Origin: Bombardia bombarda
Taxonomy: Eukaryota; Ascomycota; Sordariomycetes; Sordariales; Lasiosphaeriaceae
NCBI GenBank assembly: GCA_030512295.1
Contig: JAULSR010000002.1
Location: forward strand, 6,944,001 to 7,008,000
Direction: 5' to 3'
DNA length: 64,000 nt
The notes under the pieces: model-generated
The model's database searches: none
Told to the model about the DNA's origin: nothing
What the model saw: the letters and a program-made list of their open reading frames with translations, nothing else
Position numbers and translations under genes: made by a program
Shown here: piece by piece, positions 22,113-32,936 of the stretch
Layout: every line of letters starts with the position of its first letter
How positions within the stretch are numbered: position 1 is the stretch's first letter

Positions 22113-23297
22113 CTAGGAAGGCGCGTCGTACTCTCTCCTTCCCTCAGTACAGCATAGGACAACAACCGAAGCCGCGTCCAGTCCAAGCGCCTTCCTCACA
22201 CTCTCGTCCTCGCACGCGCTTCTCAAAGCCGCCAGAGTAGCCGCTCCACAGGGCCCAGCCTCGATTCCATATGTTTCCAGTTCTTGCACCGCTCTGTGGG
22301 ACTGGCCATCGCTCACAACCACACTTGCATCCACGCCACGCCTCAAAACCGGCCAGGCCGTTGTCGACAAGGTCCCGCAGTTCATACCACACATGATAGT
22401 ATCGCCCGTCGCCACCGTTGTCATCTCCCCGCTTTCTACCGACGTCCTCAAACACGCCGCCGTCGTCGGCTCAACCGCCATCACAGCGGCGCGCGGCACT
22501 CCCTTTTTCTCCCTCCAGCTACCCTTGAAGTGCTGCGTCACCGCCTGCGCGATAGAGCCGCACCCGACAGGAACGATTGCGTGCGTTGCATACTTGCCGC
22601 CCGTGGCCTCGAAAACTTGGTCGTCCGCCTCGTCGAGCATAGACTGATATCCCTCGACCACATACTGCGGCACCGTCTCATACCCCTCCCAGCTGATATC
22701 CATCACTAACACCGCCGCCGCCCGCCCATTATCCGTCCCCTCGGCTCGTCGCTTCGCGGCACCGACGGCATCATCATAGTTTCCATCTACAGCAAGCAGC
22801 TCAGCGCCCTCGCCTCTGATCAGATCACGCGCTGTCTCGAGCATGTTGAACGGCACGTATATCACGGCTGGGATGTCGAGGTACTTGGCCATTCGGGCGA
22901 CGGCGCGGCCCCAGTTGCCTTCGGTGCATGTCACCAGCTTGAGCCCCTTGCTTCTTGCCTCAGCGCCCAGCGCGGACAACCGCATCCCGTCTGAGCCTGT
23001 CGCATGCCCGAGTTTCTCAGCTACGGCGCGATACACCGCCCACGAGGCACCAAGGATCTTGAATGATGGCAGCCCAAACCGGCTCGATTCGTCTTTGACG
23101 AGTACGTGGCCGAGCGCAAGCTCGTTTGCCACGGATTGGAGGCTGTGCAGTGGTGTCCTGTCGTAGCTGGGTAGCTGTTTGTGGAACGCCAACACCTTCG
23201 CTTCACCATCAAGAGGCAGGAGTGCCGTCGGTGATGTGTTGACGTCGGGCCAACGCCATTGGCCTGCTTCCGGATTGATGTGAACTGAAGATGACAT
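22113..23297 (-). CDS. Diaminopropionate ammonia-lyase-type PLP enzyme
   Basis: Fold-type II pyridoxal-phosphate lyase of the threonine dehydratase/DpaL branch; family members convert 2,3-diaminopropionate to pyruvate and ammonia. It is a single exon of 394 aa, close to bacterial DpaL length. The Schiff-base lysine is Lys80 in SSRFGLPSFKILGAS, a context typical of DpaL (KDES-RFGL-FK-LG). The substrate loop TCTEGNWGRAVA follows, and the glycine-rich phosphate site is VPVGCGSIAQAV. A downstream IMCGMNCGTLS segment and a Cys-rich end VVLCCTEGR match the family. The start at 23297 has ATG; an upstream gap of 450 bp leads to the phosphodiesterase gene on the same strand. Substrate specificity in fungi is uncertain, so a related beta-eliminase activity is possible. 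Confidence 0.85.
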   Translation of the reverse strand: MSSSVHINPEAGQWRWPDVNTSPTALLPLDGEAKVLAFHKQLPSYDRTPLHSLQSVANELALGHVLVKDESSRFGLPSFKILGASWAVYRAVAEKLGHATGSDGMRLSALGAEARSKGLKLVTCTEGNWGRAVARMAKYLDIPAVIYVPFNMLETARDLIRGEGAELLAVDGNYDDAVGAAKRRAEGTDNGRAAAVLVMDISWEGYETVPQYVVEGYQSMLDEADDQVFEATGGKYATHAIVPVGCGSIAQAVTQHFKGSWREKKGVPRAAVMAVEPTTAACLRTSVESGEMTTVATGDTIMCGMNCGTLSTTAWPVLRRGVDASVVVSDGQSHRAVQELETYGIEAGPCGAATLAALRSACEDESVRKALGLDAASVVVLCCTEGRREYDAPS

Positions 23298-23748
23298 GAT
23301 GGCAATTCCCCTGTTTTGCTCTACCAGAATGGTGTTGATGGGTGATTGTCTAAAGTTGTTAGTTTGATATCATTCCCACATGTCAGTCAGTCGCTACCCA
23401 GTGCGGGGTTAGGTCGGATCAGTAAGATGCCTTGGAAAGGGGCCTTTCTTGGCCGGTACCGGAACTCAACGTCACAACTCAAAACTGCTCGGTGGAGCTG
23501 TAGAAAGGGACTTGTTCAAATCAGGAGTTGAGCGTGGCTTGGATATTGAAGAAGATCACTAATTTCAGCCCTAAATTTAGGCGACAACCAGCCGTCAAAC
23601 AAGAGATCAATGGCCATAAGAGGCAAGAGACGACACGTATTGTCCCCGATAAAGCAATTCCTGCACCTTTAACATCCCTTGTTTCCTGGGTTTATTGATA
23701 TAAGAAGATCCGACTGATATCACGCCTTAAGGACGTTAGAAAGCTAGC
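23298..23748. other. Intergenic region between two minus-strand genes
   Basis: 451 bp that should carry the promoter of the PLP enzyme and the 3' UTR of the phosphodiesterase. Nothing else seen. Confidence 0.5.
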
Positions 23749-25185
23749 TCACAAGTCTAACCTCTGCCTGCTAAGCTGCACGGCAACGTCGGCCGTCGCA
23801 CCATCAATAAAATCATTCATCAACACAACCAAAGTCTCGGTATTGCACGTCCGGAGCACATTATCCCTACACCAAGGCAACGTCTTGGAGTCACAGATGC
23901 CCTTGGTCGCCAGCAAGCAACTGGTTGTTGTCCCAGCCTCCATGACAGAGTACACAATCGCCTCAGGGATGTTACTCGCTGTGGCCTGACATTGGATGTT
24001 GATGAAGGCCTTGCCACGCTGGTTCTCGGCTGTCAAGACGGACGGAAAGGCAGACACGATGCTGTCGCCGTTGACGGTTGCGTTTCCCTCGTCGGTATAC
24101 GTCGACAAGCTATCGACGCTAACCATGACGATGAGTCGCCTCTTCTCGCGCCGCAACTGTGCAATGCTCGCGTTGCGCAGGTCATCCAGACCGCCTGCTA
24201 CAATCTCCCCATTTGCCTGCGCGAGAGCGGCCTCGATATACTCGCGCTGCTCGTCGTCAGAGGGGTGTGCGCATTCTCCAGGGACGCCGTCCCAGCGCAG
24301 CTGCACGACGACGATCTCGTCTCGGTGCGCCATCAGGAATGCTACCACGTCGTTGAGGAAGGCATCATATGCCATTCCCGGGATGGCGCTGTGCTCAAAG
24401 TACACCTTGTCTGGGAGGGCGCCGGTGGGACGGACGGCGTCGTGGAGACGGGCCGGGCGGAACTCGAAGTAGCGAGCGCCAATCTGCAGCATCGCGTCCA
24501 GGCTGTCCTTCTGTGTTATGGCTAGACTGAAGATAATACTAGGCGCGATCAACGATATGGCCGGGCCGGAGACGATATCAGCGAGTCGCGACATGAGGGC
24601 GCGACCGCTGACGGTGTCGCCAACAAGAACGCCCACAATGGCGCCGCCGACTTTCTCGAGCACCGCCTCGCTGCTCTGCATACTGTTCATGCCCACGTCG
24701 TGCGCTGAGGGGAGCACGAGCCGGCTGAAGCGCTTCTCCTCGTGTGCCGACCCAGGCGGCGCGAGGTTGCCCATCCAGTTGGCGTAGTTGGGGGTCACGG
24801 TCACGTAGCATTGGTGTCGGTTCGGCAGGAGGCCGTGACCGGAGCCGGCTTCGTATAAGCCGTAGGTGACGATGAGGCTGCCCTCGGAGTCAAAGACGGA
24901 CGGGGTGCTGGCAATGGTGTCCATGGTGCCGCCGCTCGCGTTTCCCGTGATGGCGTTGACATCGATCCATTGCTCGGTGATGAGCCTGCCGTGCTGCAGG
25001 ACTTTGAAGGCAAACTTGCCCCTTTTGTCGAAGAAGCTGTCGATGTGCTTGGTATCTACTTCGAATATGTCTGCACAGAAGTGGTTGCACTCGTCGCGCA
25101 CGATGGTCTGCCCGGGGACTGACAGCTCGATTGAGCAGCCGGCCACGGCGATGTAAGTGAATGCATGGACACCTTTGCTGGGCAT
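23749..25185 (-). CDS. PLC-like phosphodiesterase (TIM-barrel) protein
   Basis: Single exon, 478 aa from the ATG at 25185; the frame extends to a TTG at 25203, which is not used. Residues about 1-130 form a domain I do not recognise, containing three cysteines and a run of beta-strand-like segments. From about residue 155 the sequence matches the PI-PLC-X-like phosphodiesterase superfamily: LVLPSAHDVGMNSM holds the first active-site His, ARYFEFRPARL gives the next strand with its acidic residue, and KVYFEHSAIPGMAYDAFLND holds a further His. FLMAHRDEIVVVQL is the typical strand found in fungal secreted and bacterial PLC-like proteins. No signal peptide or GPI site is evident, so a cytosolic location is likely. 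The substrate is unknown; such proteins may act on phosphoinositides or glycerophosphodiesters. Confidence 0.72.
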   Translation of the reverse strand: MPSKGVHAFTYIAVAGCSIELSVPGQTIVRDECNHFCADIFEVDTKHIDSFFDKRGKFAFKVLQHGRLITEQWIDVNAITGNASGGTMDTIASTPSVFDSEGSLIVTYGLYEAGSGHGLLPNRHQCYVTVTPNYANWMGNLAPPGSAHEEKRFSRLVLPSAHDVGMNSMQSSEAVLEKVGGAIVGVLVGDTVSGRALMSRLADIVSGPAISLIAPSIIFSLAITQKDSLDAMLQIGARYFEFRPARLHDAVRPTGALPDKVYFEHSAIPGMAYDAFLNDVVAFLMAHRDEIVVVQLRWDGVPGECAHPSDDEQREYIEAALAQANGEIVAGGLDDLRNASIAQLRREKRRLIVMVSVDSLSTYTDEGNATVNGDSIVSAFPSVLTAENQRGKAFINIQCQATASNIPEAIVYSVMEAGTTTSCLLATKGICDSKTLPWCRDNVLRTCNTETLVVLMNDFIDGATADVAVQLSRQRLDL

Positions 25186-26159
25186 CTTGTTATAGCTGCG
25201 CAATGAAGTTTTTATACTTTATCGCCGGATTCTTGCGCTTGGGGTTTTGGCTGGCTGGGTCTCGAACCGAGGAACGACGGCGCGCTTGGGCTGTTTGCTG
25301 GGGTCGAACCCGAATCAGATGCGCGGGTGGATTGGAGACTGATATATGAGACGGACCAGTTCCCCGCGCGTAAGCCACCCAGCCGCACCATGCCTCAGAA
25401 TATTGGTCTGCATGTTCTAGCCCTTATTCTAGAACTGATTGGGCGACTGAAACAAAGATGTGGAGAGCTGAAAGGCCAAGAGGGCGGCGACCCCCCTCCA
25501 CTTCAAGTTGTAGCCAAGAATCATCCGAAGAGGAAGGATAGGCAGAAGAGCTTAGATTTAAGACTCTACATTTATGAAGAGCAAGTTGGGATTGAAGGTG
25601 ATTAATTTGTTCGGCCTTGATTTTAAGTATTGAAATACCGGCTTGGGTCTGAGTCAGCTGTCCTCCCGATAGTGACATTTGCTATAATCCGATTGATTGT
25701 AAATCATTATACGCTATTTTCATAGCTTTTGTTCAGTTGTAATCATCAATGGGCCAGCTGAGCCGGGTTAGTCATGCATTATATCTCAAGTGACACTGGC
25801 ATCAGCAGCACCATATTCCAGATCGGCTATGTTGCGTCAACTTGGAAGCGCAGATCAAACGTTAACGAAGAGTAAATATTGACTATGACTAACAGACAGA
25901 TTCTCTTAACTCAAAGTAAACTAAGGTCACTGCGACTAAATCATGTGCGAAAGAATGAGCTGATTCTACAAAACAATTGAACTCGTGGCATTAAACTGTG
26001 AGTACTCAGAATCTGTTTTCTTTTAGGTGACTCTGACAGCTACGATAGCCTACTCATTCCATGTGCTTTTGTAGTGATGGGTGTCATGCCTAGAAAGGAA
26101 AGTAGGTAGCATCATCAGTCTATAAATTGTGCCTTTTAAGGGATCTTAACTCTCGAAAC
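25186..26159. other. Intergenic region upstream of the phosphodiesterase gene
   Basis: About 970 bp with no convincing coding frame. Two TCGAACC motifs (25258-25268 and 25300-25310) resemble inverted tRNA B boxes but no cloverleaf can be folded around them. Confidence 0.5.
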
Positions 26160-26856
26160 ATGCCTCTGTCTACCAACGTTCTGCTATCTCAACCAAACTC
26201 GGTCTGGAAATCCAACGCAATCGACCAATCAGACACTGAACTACCGGCCAAATCGACATCCTCCTCGCATGAAAGATACATATCTTGGATAACAGGGAGT
26301 ACCTTTGTCTATACCGGTGCCGAGGCAGTAGAAGTATGTGTTTTACCTTTATCTGAAGTCCATGTCCACCGAGTTGACTAATATATTTAATAAGATCAAC
26401 TACACTACGTATCCTTGAAGATTTACCTCATACGGCGTCGTTTTTCAACCAGCCAGGCTCTATCCTACACCTCATTTACGCGACTTACAGCAAGGTCCTA
26501 AATCCACTCAGACCTCTGCCACTGTGCACCCGACCATGGCGAACGACGATCAAGACTATAGAGCGATTGCGGCCGCGACGTTGGACTATTTAAGCTCGAC
26601 AAGCAAGACTGAAAGTGCTGGTCAGGACGAGAAAAGAGAAGCGCCCAAGGAATATGTGCAACCCGACTCATCAAGCAATACCCAACACTCTGCTGAATCA
26701 GAAGCCACTGACTCGAACTCGTCTATAACTTTCTACACAGTAGTCGACCACGTCGAGGTCGACAAAAACAAAGAAAAGACGACTGTTCACTACAAGGACA
26801 TTGTTGAGGATGTTAAGGATAGCATAGAATGCGCTAGTTCCCAGAAGCGAGATTGA
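26160..26856 (+). CDS. Possible small low-complexity hypothetical protein, two exons
   Basis: Tentative model. The ATG at 26160 opens 58 codons ending at a good donor (GTATGT at 26334). An acceptor CTCAG ending at 26511 rejoins the frame in phase 0 to a 114-codon segment that contains its own ATG at 26536. The product would be about 172 aa, hydrophilic, and rich in Ser, Glu, Asp and Lys, with the segment ITFYTVVDHVEVDKNKEKTT near the end. Alternatives are a shorter first gene, using the acceptor at 26393 and stopping at 26416, or a single-exon gene from 26536. No family is recognised and codon use is not strongly biased, so this may be non-coding. Confidence 0.28.
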
Positions 26857-28992
26857 AAAGTATAAGAACAAGAGCAAGATAAGGGGAAACAAAGAACGAC
26901 AAGATGATGTCGATGGGCGGTTAAAAATACGCAATACTTTTTTTACAGTAGTAGCTTCCATTCTAGATCAGTCATGACATATCGTGGGGTGCTTTATCAC
27001 CCACAGTACTAGAACTAGTTTCATAGATATTAACTGCTGCGTAACTATAAATAAAATGTGTGATACTCCGAAGTGCTTTACACCTTACCACTGCCGTCTC
27101 CCAGACTCATTGCATGTACAACAACATCTCGTCTCACACAATAGACAAGTACCAAGTCGTCCTTTCTAGTAGCAGAGGTATCACATTCTTTTCTGTTGTA
27201 GACCAGCACTAAGTTATAACCTAGAATGCGCTACCCAGTATGCATGCTTACAGCAACGTGACAGAAGGCAATGCAGCACTGCCCCGCGCTTTTTAGTGTT
27301 ACAGCATAGAAACATATTGCTAGTATGTTTCACAAGAGCGGAGTTCGGTATTCTGTGCTTCAATTTGACAAACTGGCATCGTGTCACACAACTTCAATAG
27401 TCTATTGATGTCGATGCCTGCTCGTCTAGTACCACCACGACGAGACAAACCAAACCTAGTAAAGTCTGTACGTCCTAGGCCGACATGCGGTTTAGAGTAA
27501 TGTGCATGTAGGTGATACTATTGCAGCCGAGTTGTTCTCGTAGTTGGGTGCTAGCACTTGAGCCAGTCGTTGTAATGCACCTAGGTACCGGGTACCTTAC
27601 TTCTCTAGATAAGCATTTAGTTGAAGTTGAACCCACGAGTTGACCCATGTACCGAAGTTATCTTGCATCTAGCACATGGTGTGATAGTCATCCGCTCATT
27701 GAGCACCTACCCGGTACATCAAAAAGAAACGTGATGAGATAACGTCCATGTTTTGAAAAAGCTGCTCCCGCTCCAGAGCGTAGCAACAAAAACAAAGGTA
27801 AGTACCCAGGGTAAGTGATACCTACCAACGAGCCTAATAGAGACAATCTTAAACGACTTCCTAGAACCGAGACCACGCAGTTGTCGAGATGGGCCTTCTT
27901 CCAACCTTACCCAAATACCACCCACCTACCTAGGCATAGGCCACACACGACGAACGGATGCCCACAGGCGGGCCGCTTCGTTTGACACTGCTGAAACAAA
28001 ATGGAGTGACGGTGACACGATACATCCTTATTCCATATGTATTGACACGCATTCTATCTGAGCTTCTTTTTGCAGACCCTGTGTGTTGTACCTGTCCTAT
28101 CTGCGACAAAATTCGAACGAACCAAAGAAGAGCTGATGGTTCATCTGATGAGAAAGGGGACCCCCTGGTGGGGACGTAATTATCGCGAAGAGGGATGAAC
28201 CCCACCGCGGGCGCTGATTTTGCTGTGTAACAAGTTGATCGTAAGAAGTTTTCTACTCATCAAAGTTTTCTTGCTTTTTGCTCATCGGATGATAACATGG
28301 CGCATGAACTACAAAATGACTGAAATGGGCATGCCATGTTGATGTTTGACGCATAAAAGTGCGCACATGAACAATAACAAAGACAGCGTGGAAATCCTTG
28401 CAAGAAATGTTAATCGCATAGTCCATCTGATATTGCTCTACCACTAGACGAGTCATGACACGACAACTACTACAAGTCTCCAGAGCTACGATCCCTACGC
28501 GATCATCGAAGCACAGCCAGGTTGGCGGGTAAATTGGCCAGGTAGCTTTAGCCGTTGGCAAGAAACACCGGGAACGATCTGGGCGGCTTGGGTAGCGTTA
28601 CCGGGGTGGGTGCATCAAGGAAAACTTGCAATTCTGCCTGAATCAGATATTGCAAAAAAAAAGCCGGGTTCACAAGATAAACAATCAGTCATACGAATCG
28701 GCTAACATTGCTTCTGCCTAGATTTGTGCCTAGATTTGCAAGTGAGCCCTGCGGACTGGACTTATCCAATCCTGCCCTGGGTATGCCAAATCCCCCACGC
28801 CGAAAAAAAAAAGAACAAGTTTTTGTCCAGAAGATCTCAAGATGCCAGGATACATATATACTAAACAAGAATCAAGAAGCTCCAATAGCTCGGACCCTAT
28901 CAGGCGCAATATATTGCTTGACTACGCCGTCGGTGGTGAAGAAGCGGAACATGAAAAGAAAAAAGAGTCCCGACCGAGTTGACTGGCTTCGC
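26857..28992. other. Gene-poor region
   Basis: About 2.1 kb, more AT-rich than the window average, with palindromic words such as CCTAGGTACCGGGTACC near 27580-27595. A-rich tracts occur at 28655-28664 and 28804-28813. Only short frames, none with recognisable motifs. No transposon termini seen. Confidence 0.5.
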
Positions 28993-29901
28993 TTAGCCGA
29001 CCGTGACGGTAAGCCTGACGTTGCCAGCAGCGAGGTTGAGACCAACACCATCCTCGGCCTCCATGCCCTTGGTGTATGCGTTGTCGCCGATACCGCCGGC
29101 CTTGATGGTGGAGCAGTAGCTGGTGGCACCGTTGCAGACCTTGCAGCCGGGCACGTCCATGTCGTAGTGCTGGGCGACGAGGGACGAGCAGTCGGCGCCA
29201 GACCAGCCGCCGTTGCTCGTGTTGCCAAAGTCGAACTCGACCCAGTTACCGGCGTACTGTCCGAACGAGGTGGTGGGGACCGAGCTGGCGGCGAAGGCGC
29301 ACACTCCCTGGGTGTTCTTGTCGGCGACCACCGTCTTGGTCTCGCCGGGCTTGAGGGTGAAGACGAGCTGGCCGCCGCCGTTGGCGCTGAAGGAGCCAGT
29401 GAGGGCTCCATCGGGGCCCATCTTGTTGAAGCAGCGGACCTCATAGGCGGTGTTTGCGGCGTTGGTGTATGTTTGCGCGTACGTGTACTTTTCCTTGAGC
29501 GAGTTGTCGACGACCATCATGTTGGAGCCCCAGGAGCAGCCGTTGCCGGTGCCCGTGTTGCCCGTGTACATGACTTGGGCCTCAGTCACACGCTTAGAGT
29601 TGCCGGTCGAGCCGCAGAAGGCCTTGAACGTGGCACTCGAGTCATCCGAAGAGTCAACCGAGGCGGCTTTGAAGGCAGCGGCCGTGGGAGAAGCCTTCGC
29701 AGGGGCGGCGGACGGAGCGGCGGATGGGGCGGGAGCGGCGGCAGCGCTGGGGGTAGGGATGGGGATGGCCTTGTGGACGGCCTTGAAAAACTTGGACTCG
29801 CCGCGCTGCTCGTGAGCAGAGCGGTGGAGATGGGCGTGGCCGGACGGGTGCGCCGAGACAGCGAGGGCGCCGGTAAGCAGGAGAAGGTGAGACAGATGCA
29901 T
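28993..29901 (-). CDS. Asp f 4-like secreted protein
   Basis: Single exon of 302 aa. A signal peptide at residues 1-17 (MHLSHLLLLTGALAVSA) is followed by a His-rich propeptide-like stretch (HPSGHAHLHRSAHE) and an Ala/Pro/Ser linker with APSAAPSAAPAKAS repeats. From about residue 90 the domain matches the Asp f 4-like family of secreted fungal proteins: FKAFCGSTGNSKR, GNTGTGNGCSWGSNMM, YEVRCFNKMGPDG, WVEFDFGNTSNGGWSGADC and a final block with GCKVCNG. Its six cysteines (FKAFCG, NGCSWG, VRCFN, GVCAF, GADCS and the CKVC/SYC group) suggest disulfide-stabilised extracellular structure. The biochemical role of the family is unknown. The opposite strand carries a long antisense frame that I regard as a shadow. 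Confidence 0.78.
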   Translation of the reverse strand: MHLSHLLLLTGALAVSAHPSGHAHLHRSAHEQRGESKFFKAVHKAIPIPTPSAAAAPAPSAAPSAAPAKASPTAAAFKAASVDSSDDSSATFKAFCGSTGNSKRVTEAQVMYTGNTGTGNGCSWGSNMMVVDNSLKEKYTYAQTYTNAANTAYEVRCFNKMGPDGALTGSFSANGGGQLVFTLKPGETKTVVADKNTQGVCAFAASSVPTTSFGQYAGNWVEFDFGNTSNGGWSGADCSSLVAQHYDMDVPGCKVCNGATSYCSTIKAGGIGDNAYTKGMEAEDGVGLNLAAGNVRLTVTVG

Positions 29902-32038
29902 CTTGACGAGGTTGCTGAGAATATCTATCTTGCGAAAGGAAGGTCTATTGAGATTCGTCTCGCGTCGTCTACAATCGTAGCTAGCAGGTTGGAGCTTGAT
30001 AAATCAAAGGCAACGTTCGCGGAACCGCTGAGGATGGATAAAAACTGATGGGACGGGCGTTGGGCCAAATATCGATGCTTCCAGATAGCTATGTTGCGAG
30101 TTTGTAGGGTTTTGTGGTTGTGCGGTGGTGATGCGTGCAATCGATGCTATGCAATCAGGCAGATAGTAATAAATCGTGTTGCGTAGCACGTTGCGTAAGG
30201 AGCGACAGAGATGCGATATCTCAAAAAGGAGTGTGGATGGAAGCGCGAAATGTGCGTCGGCGAACGGTGAAGGAGGAAAAGAGTGAGTTGAAATGGACGG
30301 GATGAAAAGAGTGAGGACCAGTCCAATGTGTGCGTGTGTTGTGCAACCAGGGGGCGGGCCTGGAAATGAGCCTGGGCATCATCCCCTTAATACCCCCCGG
30401 TCGAGATTGTTGGTCTCGGCTTGCTTACCCCTGTCAATCCGCACCATCGCCCTGTTCGCCCAATCCATCGGCCGCTCTGAGCCAGCTGACTGGCTCGAAA
30501 CTGGCCCGCTCAGACCCACTTGAGAAAAAGCTCGCGCAGGTCCCCAGGGCCGTTGATTGGCTGACTGCCAAGTTTGGTCCCGCCGGCAATTGCCCTCTGC
30601 CGCCAAGCACGACAGTTTCTCTGCCGGAGCGACTAGCAAGCAACAACGACGAGAAAAAGTCGCTCGCCCATGCAGTCAACTGTCAACGTGTCACCGGTGA
30701 GCCATTGTTAGTTCGCCACGCAAGCAGTTTGCCAAGGTCGGGATGCACTAATGCAGGCCCCGCGAGCTTTTTAACAACGCTCGCCAGGTCCCGCCGCCTC
30801 TTCCGCTGCTGTGTCCGCTGCTGTGTCCGCTGCTGTCTGCGTCAGCAGAGTGCAGATCCCGTCGGTTGTTTGCCCTGCTCAAGACTCAAGAGAGAAGAGT
30901 CGTGGAAGGCACAAAACAAGGTTACCTTCGCATGTCTTTGCATGGGCCCTGCCAGCATTGCCAGTTTTGGCCCGCTATCTCTTGGGCGGAAATCGAGATG
31001 AGATGCAACATTGGATGCTGGTGTCTGCCTAACAATTCTGTACGTCTCTTGCACCAAAATGTGTTAAGACAGCCCTTGGCCTCGGGCGTGTTTGATTAGG
31101 CCAATCCCATCACTCATATTGTTTCCAAGCGCCAGCCCTGAATGGCACCGCCCGTTTAATGGGGCTCGCCGCTAACATTGAAACGCTGGCAATCAGTCCG
31201 TCTCCACGATGTTTTGTCTCTGGAAAGGACGCTGACGCCTCTCAGCACCTTAATGGGCTCGCGGGAATCTTGCAACTCCCTTTTCCATCTGGGATTTTGA
31301 CGAATCAGCGACCATAACAAGATACTGACCTTCCGCCAGTGTAACATTCCAGTCCGGATTTGTGCCCTAAAACCAAGGTAACCTTGTAGCCCAGCGGACT
31401 TGCTTCAGGTGGTGTTAACCGCGCGACTCTCGATCTTATCCCAAACCATGCAACATCCAATTGATCGGGTCGAGATGCCCAAGTCTGGCCCAATCCCGGC
31501 CGCATTGCGCGGCCACAGGTCGTCATAGCAAAAGACCTCGTTTGCACGTTTTTCTGTAAACAGAAATTTGCCTTGAGTTGTTGTTTATTCGTGCCGTGTG
31601 CGAAGTACCGGTATTCGTACGAAATACCAACTGTTTACTGTTTACATACACAACGAGACCCACAATTTTAACTCGTTACCCGGACGCAAAGTTCCGTGCC
31701 CCGCGTGCGAATTCCAGTCCTAACTTTTTTCTATTTCGGGCTTTTGGCAGGCACGCTTGCGACCGGTCGACAACAAGCTTGACCTACGACAACTAAAAAG
31801 CTACAAGTTACAACTCTAGACAGAACAAGACGTCAACAGTCTGACGTCTGGCAATATCGGGCGTAGTACTACCTAGGTAGTTTCGAGTGTATCAAATTCC
31901 TACGACCCGAACGAATACAGACAGACAGGCCCGGGGCGCAGCCCACATCGCACCACAACCACACCACTGCACCAGACCCAAACAAACAACCCCCCGACTA
32001 AAAAGCCGAGGTCGGCCGACAAATCAACTCACGCCATC
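29902..32038. other. Gene-poor divergent intergenic region
   Basis: About 2.1 kb between the start of the Asp f 4-like gene and RRP41. It includes a 12-bp tandem repeat (30802-30837). The last 150 bases before RRP41 are C- and A-rich leader-like sequence. No gene recognised. Confidence 0.5.
30802..30837. repeat. 12-bp tandem repeat, three copies
   Basis: TCCGCTGCTGTG twice, then a third copy differing in the last base. Confidence 0.9.
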
Positions 32039-32936
32039 ATGCCCCTCGACACCTCAGCCTACAGCCTCGCGCTGCTCCGCGTCGACGGACGCAGGTGGAA
32101 CGAGCTGCGGCGCATCCACGCCCAGATCCGCACCCAGGCCGCCGCTGACGGGTCCAGCTACCTTGAGATGGGCCACACAAAGGTCATGTGCGTGGTGAAC
32201 GGGCCTAGTGAGCCCGGCCCACGCCGTGGCGGCGTCGGCGGCACGTCGGCAGCCGGCTCTGGAGGCGGCGGCGGGCAGTCCAAGGATGCCGAGGTGGCCG
32301 TGAGCGTTGTCGTTGCCGGCTTCAGCTCGGTCGACCGCAAGAGACGGGGCAAGAACGACAAGTGAGTTGTGCATGTCTATGATAGCAGCACCAGTGAAAC
32401 TAATCCCTCCTCTTTTCTCCAGACGTATCCTCGAGCTCCAATCAACCATCTCAAGCGCCCTCGGCGCCAGCCTCCACACCCACCTCTTTCCCCACAGCAC
32501 AATCAGCATCTCCCTGCACGTCCTCTCGCTGGACGGCTCCCTGCTCGCCGCCCTCATCAACGCCGCCACCCTCGCCTGCGTCGACGCCGGTATTCCCATG
32601 ACCGACTACGTCGCCGCCTGCACGGCCGGCTCGACGTCGACGTACGCCGCCAACGACGAGAGCGCCGACCCTTTACTAGACCTGAATCACCAGGAGGAGC
32701 AGGAGCTGCCCGGCCTGACGGTGGCCACGCTCGGCGACAGCGACCGGGTCGCGGTGCTGGTGTGCGAGAGCAGAGTGCAGGTGGGTAGGCTCGAGGGAAT
32801 GCTGGCCGTCGGCGTGGACGGCTGCAAGCAGGTGAGGGGGATAATAGATCGCGTCGTTAGGGACAAGGGACGTCGTATGTTGCAGGAGGGCACGGTGGAG
32901 AAGGGTGTTGGGCTGGAGGATATGGATCTGGATTGA
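32039..32936 (+). CDS. RRP41: Exosome core subunit Rrp41/Ski6 (RNase PH fold)
   Basis: Structural subunit of the RNA exosome ring, needed for 3'-5' rRNA processing and mRNA decay in nucleus and cytosol. Exons 32039-32361 and 32423-32936 (intron GTGAGT...CTCCAG, 61 nt) encode 278 aa. The N-terminal signature VDGRRWNELRRIHAQI and the core strand GSSYLEMGHTKVMCVVNGP are typical. A Gly/Ser-rich insertion (GGVGGTSAAGSGGGGG) follows, longer than in yeast Rrp41. The second half shows HTHLFPHSTISISLHVLSLDG, AALINAATLACVDAGIPM, and the C-terminal helix with GMLAVGVDGCKQ. Phosphorolytic residues are not expected to be active in eukaryotic Rrp41. The ATG at 32039 has good context (CATCATGCC). Convergent with the PDI gene. 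Confidence 0.93.

Noticed and set aside
25185..25203. Six-residue extension of the PLC-like protein
   Set aside because: It begins with TTG; the ATG at 25185 is the credible start.
25258..25310. Two inverted B-box-like TCGAACC motifs suggesting tRNA genes or a SINE
   Set aside because: The adjoining sequence does not form a T stem or acceptor stem in either case, and no A box is found at proper spacing.
28708..30048. 446-codon plus-strand frame antisense to the Asp f 4-like gene
   Set aside because: Its central part is Gly/Val/Ala/Arg-rich with no family motif, as expected for the shadow of a GC-biased gene. The minus strand has a signal peptide and a recognisable secreted domain.
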